From a virus, in the IMG/VR virus record IMGVR_UViG_3300032240_001881, positions 1 to 20,573 of that record: a stretch of DNA of 20,573 nt. One strand, given 5' to 3'. The translations under genes were made by a program, and so were the position numbers. The notes below the pieces were generated by a model, which saw only the letters and a list, made by a program, of their open reading frames with translations, ran no database searches and had not been told where the DNA came from. Shown piece after piece: positions 7,617 through 12,713 of this stretch; within the stretch, counting starts at the first letter, position 1; each line of letters opens with the position of its first letter.

Positions 7617-7802
7617 CTTATATTGTTTCATGGCCTTTGCCCGGGCCACGGCTAATCTAACTAGAACATAGTCAGAAAGCTCATCATCTTCATCGTGTTG
7701 ACATTTGTCAGTACACTTTTCCAAGTCAGGACGGCGATAAGCAATATGGAGATCTGGAAAATCTTCAGTATCGTCATCGTCGTCATCTTCGGCTATTGAA
7801 GA
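7608..7802 (-). CDS. Acidic reading frame without a normal start codon
   Basis: An open frame of about 64 codons that looks truly coding: an acidic start (AEDDDDDTEDFPD), then LHIAYRRPDLEKCTDKCQ, another acidic patch and a basic helix ending AMKQYKKA. The frame is open from 7895 down to the stop at 7608-7610, yet contains no ATG, GTG or TTG except a late internal ATG. It begins directly behind the stop codon of the Ala/Lys-rich gene, in the +1 frame. Options are a programmed frameshift fusing it to that gene, a rare start codon (CTG or ATA), a sequencing or assembly indel, or a decayed gene. The coordinates give only the part beyond the upstream stop. Confidence 0.4.
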   Translation of the reverse strand, partial: SSIAEDDDDDDTEDFPDLHIAYRRPDLEKCTDKCQHDEDDELSDYVLVRLAVARAKAMKQYKKA

Positions 7803-7803
7803 A

Positions 7804-8079
7804 TTACTTAGTAGCGGGTTTGGTAGCTTCTTTGGTAGCAGGTGCCGCTTCGCTTTTGACAGGCGTTGCCTCTGCTTTCTTTTCGTGCTTCTTTTCTACT
7901 TTCTTTTCAGTCTTGTGAGGAGCAGCCTGAGCAGTAACAGCGGAAGCAGGAGCTGCTGGAGTAGCAGGTGCTGTCACTGCTGGAGTAGCAACAGGAGCAG
8001 GAGTAGCTGTTTTAGCAGGCTCAGTGGCAAAAGCAGCGGTGGCTACCAAAGTAGCGATAAGAGTAGCGATAGTTTTCAT
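7804..8079 (-). CDS. Secreted Ala/Lys/Pro-rich protein
   Basis: A 91-residue protein starting at the ATG at 8079, which has AAAGGAAA at a good distance. A typical Sec signal peptide (MKTIATLIATLVATAAFA) is followed by a mature part made of Ala, Pro, Thr and Val (residues 20-54) and then alternating Lys/Glu/His blocks (KTEKKVEKKHEKKAE) and Ala/Thr/Lys to the end. It should be a small, unstructured, positively charged periplasmic protein. Similar low-complexity exported proteins occur in proteobacteria, but no function is certain. It might bind peptidoglycan, lipopolysaccharide or nucleic acid. It follows the porin gene, separated by a terminator, so it probably has its own promoter. TATATATA at about 8127-8135 is a weak candidate. 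Confidence 0.78.
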   Translation of the reverse strand: MKTIATLIATLVATAAFATEPAKTATPAPVATPAVTAPATPAAPASAVTAQAAPHKTEKKVEKKHEKKAEATPVKSEAAPATKEATKPATK

Positions 8080-8186
8080 TTCAAAGTTTCCTTTAGGTTT
8101 AAGTTTTGTAGCAACATTATTGTCCCTACATATATATAACGCGGTAGCCCTCGACTCAGTTGACACAATTTGGATATATTTGTCCA

Positions 8187-8210
8187 AAAGAAAAGGCCCC
8201 GAAGGGCCTT
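8187..8210 (-). terminator. Terminator of the porin gene, UUCG tetraloop
   Basis: On the minus strand AAGGCCC, the tetraloop TTCG and GGGCCTT (plus 8193-8210) form a perfect 7-bp stem followed by TTCTTTT. The UUCG loop and U-tract mark it as a strong intrinsic terminator, 22 nt past the porin stop codon. Confidence 0.9.
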
Positions 8211-8231
8211 GTTTACAGATCTAATTTTGGA

Positions 8232-9119
8232 TTAGAAACTGTATTCTAGACCAGCACCATAACGTGTGGTATCAGTGGCAGCACTCTCTTTCAAATAACG
8301 AGCCAATACTTTGGTGTTTTTACCCAAAGAGTAATTAGCACCTACGTTATAAGCGGTACGATCACCATTTACACCATAGCTAGCCATTGCGGTTAGTGTA
8401 GGAGTTACTGTTTGAGTAACACCAACGCTCTTACCTTGGTTTGCTACATTGGCTACCTTGCTATCAGAATATAATCCGAAAACAGTTGTACCAGTTTTGT
8501 CAAGACTAAACTTAGCGCCATAAGCATCAGTTGTGCTTGTTACACCATTGTCGAAACGAGCCCAGGTAGCAGACACAGGGCCTTTGGCATAAACCAAACT
8601 AGCTGTATATGGATTTGGAGTACCAGCTACTTCGCTGTTAGACAACTCATACTTGCCTACAAGTCCTTGAACAAGTGTAGCAGATACAAATACTGTATTG
8701 CTCAAACGAGTTCCTTGATAGGAGTGAATAGCGGCTGCGCTAGATCCAAACAAATCTCCACCCATGGCATCAAATGAGTCCAATGATTTGGTTAAGGCAG
8801 TTTTGTCACGGCCAAGACCAATCGAACCATATTTGTTTGATAGACCAACAAGGGCTACACGATCTCCAAGTGTAGTGGCTGTTGGAGCATCAACACCTAC
8901 ATTGGCTTCGACTGTTACAAATGCTGTCAAACCATTGCCAATGTTGTCGCTGGCTTTGATACCGATACGGCTTTTATCATTGGTTAAAGATGTTACAGAT
9001 GCTGCTGTGCCTACAGTAGATGATTCTTCATAGACACGAGCCATTCCATAAACGGAGACATCGGCCTGGGCGAATCCCATTAGACCGATTGATAATGCAA
9101 ATATTGCAAGTTTTTTCAT
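8232..9119 (-). CDS. Outer-membrane porin, betaproteobacterial type
   Basis: A 295-residue Gram-negative general porin. The ATG at 9119 is preceded by AAAGGAAA. A signal peptide (MKKLAIFALSIGLMGFAQA) is followed by the first strand, DVSVYGMARVYEE. Further porin hallmarks follow: DKSRIGIKASDNIGNGLTAF, RVALVGLSNKYGSIGLGRDKT and repeated amphipathic strands ending in Tyr or Phe. The C-terminus GLEYSF has the terminal phenylalanine used for insertion by the BAM machinery. These motifs are closest to betaproteobacterial trimeric porins, although those are usually longer (about 350 or more). It should form a water-filled channel in the host outer membrane. A T4-type late promoter precedes it and a UUCG terminator follows. 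Expressing it could change nutrient uptake or block adsorption of competing phages. Confidence 0.93.
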   Translation of the reverse strand: MKKLAIFALSIGLMGFAQADVSVYGMARVYEESSTVGTAASVTSLTNDKSRIGIKASDNIGNGLTAFVTVEANVGVDAPTATTLGDRVALVGLSNKYGSIGLGRDKTALTKSLDSFDAMGGDLFGSSAAAIHSYQGTRLSNTVFVSATLVQGLVGKYELSNSEVAGTPNPYTASLVYAKGPVSATWARFDNGVTSTTDAYGAKFSLDKTGTTVFGLYSDSKVANVANQGKSVGVTQTVTPTLTAMASYGVNGDRTAYNVGANYSLGKNTKVLARYLKESAATDTTRYGAGLEYSF

Positions 9120-9169
9120 ATTAAAATTTCCTTTTGTTTTATAAGACAACTATTGTCATCCTATAGATT

Positions 9170-9177
9170 TATTTATA
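9170..9177 (-). promoter_or_regulatory. T4-type late promoter of the porin gene
   Basis: The minus strand carries a perfect TATAAATA, the T4 late-promoter -10 octamer read by the phage sigma factor (gp55 type). It stands about 50 nt upstream of the porin ATG, with a ribosome-binding site between. There is no -35 box, as expected for this class. Confidence 0.65.
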
Positions 9178-9202
9178 GTGACTATCTCTCACCATTAAAT
9201 TA

Positions 9203-9337
9203 TTAGTTTATGATTTCTTCGTACTCGTCCTTGGTGACGCCGCATTCTGGACAGCAGAAGTTATCATCTAGATCTTCCCAAAGACCTTCTGTGGCTTCAT
9301 CGTGAACATGACCACAAACTACGCATACATGATCCAT
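9203..9337 (-). CDS. Rubredoxin (stand-alone C-terminal part of rubrerythrin)
   Basis: A 44-residue protein with the two rubredoxin iron knuckles: CVVCG at residues 5-9 and CPECG at 29-33, separated by an acidic stretch with the usual aromatic residue (LWEDL). The four cysteines C5, C8, C29 and C32 would bind one iron in a one-electron carrier. Its length and sequence match the C-terminal rubredoxin domain of rubrerythrin rather than a full rubredoxin of about 52 residues. Its ATG overlaps the stop of the ferritin-like gene (TAATG), so the two are translated together and probably act as a two-subunit rubrerythrin reducing hydrogen peroxide in the cytoplasm. Confidence 0.93.
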   Translation of the reverse strand: MDHVCVVCGHVHDEATEGLWEDLDDNFCCPECGVTKDEYEEIIN

Positions 9338-9816
9338 TATAGTTTCTCCAATTGTTGTTGATATGCTGCCGCATGACGTTGTTCAACTTTCTTCAAGGCG
9401 GCAAAACGTTTTTCTGCTTTTTTCAATAGCAATGAATGTTTTTCGGCCTTGTCTAATATGGCCTGAAATGCTTCAGCATGTTCTTTGCTTTCAGCAATTT
9501 GTGCTCTGGCTTCGTTGGCAGCATCAATTTGATTTTCTCTAATGGCCAACCATTCAAACTGTGGATACATTTCTGTATACTCGTAGGTTTCGCCTTCGAT
9601 GGCTTTTTCCAAACATTCTCTGGTAGTTGGTTTACCGATCAGCAATTCTAAATGACTCCAAGCATGGAGTAATTCTTGATCTGCGGTATGTTCGAAATGT
9701 TGGGCAATTTCCTCATGACCTTCTTCACGAGCAATTTTTGCGAAATATCGATACTTGACATGTGCTTGGCTTTCACCGGCTAATGCTTTCTCGAGATTAT
9801 TGATAGTAGCTGACAT
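9337..9816 (-). CDS. Rubrerythrin-like ferritin-fold protein (diiron domain only)
   Basis: A 159-residue four-helix-bundle protein related to the N-terminal domain of rubrerythrin. The diiron ligand motifs appear in order: GESQAHVKYRYFA (about 14-26), ADQELLHAWSHLE (45-57), EGETYEYTEMYP (73-84) and AESKEHAEAF (108-117), the E-x-x-H and E-x-x-Y patterns of the family. A basic C-terminal helix of about 35 residues replaces the rubredoxin domain, which is encoded by the next gene with a one-base overlap. Rubrerythrins reduce hydrogen peroxide in the cytoplasm. The start at 9816 has AAGGAG nearby and a sigma70 promoter upstream. The pair may protect phage replication or host metabolism from oxidative stress. 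Confidence 0.9.
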   Translation of the reverse strand: MSATINNLEKALAGESQAHVKYRYFAKIAREEGHEEIAQHFEHTADQELLHAWSHLELLIGKPTTRECLEKAIEGETYEYTEMYPQFEWLAIRENQIDAANEARAQIAESKEHAEAFQAILDKAEKHSLLLKKAEKRFAALKKVEQRHAAAYQQQLEKL

Positions 9817-9839
9817 TGTGTGTCTCCTTGTAAAATTAT

Positions 9840-9868
9840 ATTATACGTTTATTTAATATTGAAATCAA
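9840..9868 (-). promoter_or_regulatory. Sigma70 promoter of the rubrerythrin-rubredoxin operon
   Basis: The minus strand shows TTGATT (plus 9863-9868), a 17-nt spacer and a perfect TATAAT (plus 9840-9845), followed by a short leader with AAGGAG before the ATG at 9816. Confidence 0.72.
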
Positions 9869-9916
9869 CTATAAAATGATATTTTTCAATTGTAATTTCC
9901 TATTACAGTTATAGGA

Positions 9917-9939
9917 AAAAGAAACCCGCCGAAGCGGGT
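9917..9939 (-). terminator. Terminator of the tmRNA gene, UUCG tetraloop
   Basis: On the minus strand ACCCGC, the loop TTCG and GCGGGT (plus 9924-9939) form a perfect 6-bp stem followed by TTCTTTTT. It closes the tmRNA transcript and separates it from the rubrerythrin promoter. Confidence 0.9.
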
Positions 9940-10187
9940 CCTGGTTGTTTTGGTAATAAGGTATTTCCTACCTCACCTTAACCTTAAGCGGCTAAAGAAT
10001 ATAAACTATCGTTTGCCTTTAGTTTGATTTGCTTGATTTACAGTCATCGCCTACTGTGTAGATCTCATCAATACTCTTTGCTCAATCGATCACCATGTCA
10101 TCCCCACCTAAATATACTTCATACATTTAGGTGGAGATGCCGACTTCGAAGTCGGGTCTTGACCACTTTTTTATCAAAGCATTAAAC
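9940..10187 (-). ncRNA. ssrA: Permuted (two-piece) tmRNA, tag ANDSLYSLAA
   Basis: A tmRNA rescues ribosomes stalled on broken mRNA and adds a degradation tag. The tag frame (plus 9987-10016, minus strand) encodes ANDSLYSLAA and ends in TAA, close to the common ANDENYALAA. The acceptor halves are in reverse order: CATCTCC (10133-10139) lies upstream of GGGGATG (10099-10105). They form seven pairs with G3-U70, the alanine identity pair, followed by discriminator A73 (10132) and CC. The last A is not encoded. The T arm CCGACTTCGAAGTCGG (10140-10155) directly abuts the acceptor strand, though with a 6-nt loop instead of 7. Between the halves an inverted repeat (about 10106-10132) forms the spacer hairpin to be cut out. 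A P2-like helix can pair CAAAG and ATTGA of the coding piece with CTTTG and TTTAAT of the acceptor piece (near 10175-10186), overlapping the end of the endonuclease gene. Outer ends are approximate. Confidence 0.92.
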
Positions 10188-10940
10188 TACAATTCTGTGT
10201 TGTGGCATGCTTTTTTTTAGCCTGCCACTATTAAATCCTTTAAGTTTATATTCTTGTTCTTTTTCGAACAATATATAATGTTCTTTAATACCGTTATTTA
10301 CCCAAAGTTTTTTGGGTATGTGTCCTTTTTTACCTCTACACCATCCCTCTGGTATAGAATCATTTATTGTAATACGTTTAACTTCTTTGGTCAATATATT
10401 AGAAATCCATATTCTGCCAAACTGGGAATTCTTTTCTCCCTGACTATGCCCTTTTTCTATAAAGGTATTTTTTCGTTTGGCATTTGCTTCAGGTGTATTT
10501 GCTTTGTTACCTAACATTCGCATCCGATTTGGTTCTCTTGTCCAATCATATTTGCGTTGCCAATTTGGATCCTTGAATAAATTAGTTTCTCTATTTCCTG
10601 ATTTTAATCCACCTATCCTGGATTTTTGTTTTTGTATTTCAGTTCCATTATAATGATCCCATCCTCCTAGACCACCTTTGTGCATATTGTAAGTATCAGG
10701 TCTCTTGACAAAATCTTCTGTAACAACTTCTGATTCTTTATCGGCCATTTCTTTTAAGGATGAGCAGTAGTGTAAAACTTCTTTCTTAAAGTTTTCTATA
10801 CCATATTTTTTAATAGCGGCAGTGATTTGTTTTCCGGAACCGTAGTATCCATTTTCAGAAGGATGTTTAGAAGATTTATGTTTTCCAACATAAATCTTAC
10901 CATTCAATAAGTTTGTTATTTGATAGACATAGTAATACAT
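10182..10940 (-). CDS. GIY-YIG homing endonuclease
   Basis: A 252-residue protein with an N-terminal GIY-YIG nuclease domain: YYVYQITNLLNGKIYVGKHKS (about residues 2-22; written with a break as YYVYQITNLL / NGKIYVGKHKS), then YYGSGKQITAAIKKYG and a glutamate-rich helix (DKESEVV) holding the metal-binding Glu. The C-terminal half is basic, with repeated KxRIGGLKSGN- and NTPEANAKRK-like stretches that resemble the DNA-binding NUMOD modules of phage endonucleases. Such enzymes cut at a specific site and spread their own gene by repair. The ATG at 10940 starts just before the fold. A GTG at 10964 could add eight residues. The gene ends inside the 5' part of the tmRNA, so tmRNA or neighbouring DNA may be its homing site. 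It is stand-alone; no intron core was recognised. Confidence 0.9.
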   Translation of the reverse strand: MYYYVYQITNLLNGKIYVGKHKSSKHPSENGYYGSGKQITAAIKKYGIENFKKEVLHYCSSLKEMADKESEVVTEDFVKRPDTYNMHKGGLGGWDHYNGTEIQKQKSRIGGLKSGNRETNLFKDPNWQRKYDWTREPNRMRMLGNKANTPEANAKRKNTFIEKGHSQGEKNSQFGRIWISNILTKEVKRITINDSIPEGWCRGKKGHIPKKLWVNNGIKEHYILFEKEQEYKLKGFNSGRLKKSMPQHRIVV

Positions 10941-10954
10941 AAATGTATTTATGT
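10937..10954 (-). promoter_or_regulatory. Palindrome with late-promoter-like box at the endonuclease start
   Basis: ACATAAAT-GT-ATTTATGT is an 18-nt inverted repeat that contains the endonuclease ATG. The minus strand reads CATAAATA (plus 10946-10953), one base from the T4 late octamer, ending five bases before the ATG. A transcript from it would be leaderless. A longer transcript would hide the ATG in a hairpin, a control known for phage homing endonuclease genes. No ribosome-binding site is visible. Confidence 0.45.
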
Positions 10955-10979
10955 CAGACGACACTTCGACACCGCTTAT

Positions 10980-11091
10980 TTAACACACATAATGAAAGAG
11001 CACTTGCATACCTTCTAGGGCATATACAACCCGTTTACAACTATTCAACCTTACGCCTCTTTCCTGACCCAGGCTTCTCAGTGTGTGTTAA
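10980..11091 (-). ncRNA. Structured non-coding element of unknown function
   Basis: The 135-nt gap between the endonuclease and the next gene holds a nested set of inverted repeats. TTAACACACA (10980-10989) pairs with TGTGTGTTAA (11082-11091) over 10 bp. Inside, GAAAGAG and CTCTTTC (minus strand) pair over 7 bp, with CTGA/TCAG and wobble-containing TATGCC/GGTATG hairpins between. This looks like a folded RNA with a closing stem and a multi-branched core. I do not recognise it as a tRNA, riboswitch or intron core. No open frame here looks coding. Confidence 0.45.
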
Positions 11092-11099
11092 TCTTAATT

Positions 11100-11414
11100 T
11101 TAACGCTGATAGCAATTACGCTCACGATAAATCTGTCCGTCTGGAGTTTGGATCTCTTTCCAATCTGTACAAACAGTTGTGGGTTGTTGAACAATCACAG
11201 GACGTTGAACAATCACTGGCTGCTGTTGTACCACTGTCTGTGGTTGATTAGCATTGGCGATAACTGCTCCAGCAATTCCACCAAGGATCAATGGTGCTAC
11301 CCAATCATTGCGTTCAACAATGACAGTACGTCCTTCTGGATAACGATGATGCCACTGAGCACTAGCTGATGTAGCTGCTACTAACATAGTAATTACAAGT
11401 ACAAGTTTTTTCAT
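11100..11414 (-). CDS. Secreted small protein with glycine-zipper-like segment
   Basis: A 104-residue exported protein. The ATG at 11414 has GGAGAAAG upstream. A signal peptide (MKKLVLVITMLVAATSASA) leads into QWHHRYPEGR. A short hydrophobic Gly/Ala segment (APLILGGIAGAVIANA, like a glycine zipper) comes next, followed by a Gln/Val/Pro low-complexity stretch with repeated QQPVIVQ/QRPVIVQ units. The C-terminal part has two cysteines (TVCTDWKEIQTPDGQIYRERNC) that could form a disulfide. The layout resembles small envelope proteins of proteobacteria. Function is unknown; association with the host inner or outer membrane is inferred. Its start lies just inside the transcript of the methyltransferase gene, with a 14-nt gap. 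Confidence 0.8.
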   Translation of the reverse strand: MKKLVLVITMLVAATSASAQWHHRYPEGRTVIVERNDWVAPLILGGIAGAVIANANQPQTVVQQQPVIVQRPVIVQQPTTVCTDWKEIQTPDGQIYRERNCYQR

Positions 11415-11428
11415 TTCTTTCTCCGGTT

Positions 11429-12064
11429 TTAATAAAAACATTGTGGTATAAACTTTGGAGTATTCCTAGTGGCCACAGTATCTTCATGGTTATCTTTTAA
11501 TTTAACAGTATAACCTAAATTTGATAAACGTTGACCAATTTGCTTTAATGCTTCGTAGTCACTGTTTACATTACTTTCATATTTAATCATGTCCGGTAGT
11601 TGATGTTCTAGTTGATATTTTTCGTAGTAATTCAACATACCATTGAGAATATCAACATCACCACCTTCGGTGTCAATCTGTAGATAGCCAATCTTTTCAA
11701 CATCATACTTTTTGGCAAACATTTCAAATGTAAAACATTCAACTTTTTGAGTTTTAACCAAATGCATGATATTCTGATGTAGTGTATGTGGCTTACCCAT
11801 GGAATTACATCCAGAAAGCCACCATCCTAAATTCATAGAACTAATAATTTGATCAGGAATATAAAATATCTCTGATTCTGGATTTTGTTTGTAGGCGTCG
11901 TCACCTAAAATTGCACCGCATACTTTAATTACTTGATCAGGATTGGGTAGCATATCCAAATATTCCTGTAGTGGTTCTACAGATATTCCACTGATATCAC
12001 CTTTGACTTCTTCAATAGCGGTGCCAAATTTTGATGTGCCTATTTCGACAAAATCATAGTTCAT
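11429..12064 (-). CDS. FkbM-family methyltransferase
   Basis: A 211-residue SAM-dependent methyltransferase of the FkbM type. Visible are the SAM-binding strand FVEIGT at 5-10 (motif I, shortened), ISVEPLQEY at 27-35 with the acidic residue after strand 2, and the family signature LQIDTEGGDVDIL at 128-140. The tail YESN...LGYTVKL is beta-like. FkbM enzymes methylate hydroxyl groups of sugars or small molecules, and phage and surface-polysaccharide gene sets often carry them. The target here is unknown. The ATG at 12064 has AAAGGA upstream. It lies between envelope-type genes, so methylation of a host surface glycan or virion glycan is possible, but this is inference. Confidence 0.87.
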   Translation of the reverse strand: MNYDFVEIGTSKFGTAIEEVKGDISGISVEPLQEYLDMLPNPDQVIKVCGAILGDDAYKQNPESEIFYIPDQIISSMNLGWWLSGCNSMGKPHTLHQNIMHLVKTQKVECFTFEMFAKKYDVEKIGYLQIDTEGGDVDILNGMLNYYEKYQLEHQLPDMIKYESNVNSDYEALKQIGQRLSNLGYTVKLKDNHEDTVATRNTPKFIPQCFY

Positions 12065-12090
12065 AACAATCCTTTAAGTTAAGTAATATT

Positions 12091-12711
12091 TTACTTGTTT
12101 GCTAGTGGATTGTCAATGGCTTTCTGTATCTTTTGGTCAAGTTCTTTTTTCAGTACTTCTACTTCTTTGGTAACTTCTTTCTTCAAAGTTTGAGTTTCGG
12201 CATTGATCTCTCTACGTGCCTGGGCCATTTCTGTACGAACTGCTGCTGCTTCGCTGCGGGCCTTGTCCAAATCTTCCCTGACACCCTTACGCATATCACG
12301 CATTTCATTTTCGGATTCACGCTGTGCTTGTTTAACACTACGCTCAACTTGTTCAGTAACGCTTTCATTGCGGCGGATATCATTCTTAAGATCATTTTTG
12401 ATATCACGAGTATAATCACTGGTCTTACCACTATTCTCTTCAATGACTGCTAGTCGCTTGTCAAACCCGCTAAGGTCTGGAGCAGAATAATCAGCAATCT
12501 TTTTCTTCATACTTTGGTAGTCTTTGTAAACTTCAAAGGCACCATATAGACCACCTAGTCCAGATGATACAATAGTAAATGCCACCATTAGTTTTGCTGG
12601 TGTAAATTCATAACCACCAATACTAATAACAGTATCTTTACTAGCATACTTTTTTGCTGCTGCTTCAAGTTCATCAACTTTGGCATCTACACTTTTAATT
12701 TCTTCTGTCAT
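12091..12711 (-). CDS. Membrane-anchored coiled-coil protein
   Basis: A 206-residue protein with a short charged N-terminus and one membrane segment (about 39-60, ending LGGLYGAFEVY). A very long coiled coil then runs from about 75 to 200, full of Glu, Lys, Arg and Ala heptads. There is no signal peptide cleavage site, so it should sit in the inner membrane with a rod-shaped domain on one side. No enzyme motif is visible. It is followed after 2 nt by the Gln-rich secreted protein's stop, making it part of the same late minus-strand operon. Confidence 0.82.
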   Translation of the reverse strand: MTEEIKSVDAKVDELEAAAKKYASKDTVISIGGYEFTPAKLMVAFTIVSSGLGGLYGAFEVYKDYQSMKKKIADYSAPDLSGFDKRLAVIEENSGKTSDYTRDIKNDLKNDIRRNESVTEQVERSVKQAQRESENEMRDMRKGVREDLDKARSEAAAVRTEMAQARREINAETQTLKKEVTKEVEVLKKELDQKIQKAIDNPLANK

Positions 12712-12713
12712 TT

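Noticed and set aside
7645-7769. Minus-strand frame starting ATGACGACGATG
   Set aside because: About 41 hydrophobic codons out of frame with the acidic protein, without a ribosome-binding site. The acidic frame has better protein character.
10182-11091. Group I intron carrying the GIY-YIG gene
   Set aside because: I found no P, Q, R, S core elements and no interrupted exon. The downstream RNA is explained by tmRNA. An intron remnant cannot be fully excluded.
10943-11251. Plus-strand open frame of 102 codons
   Set aside because: It runs antisense through the structured element and the secreted protein gene, has no ribosome-binding site, and its composition is not protein-like. It is a shadow frame.
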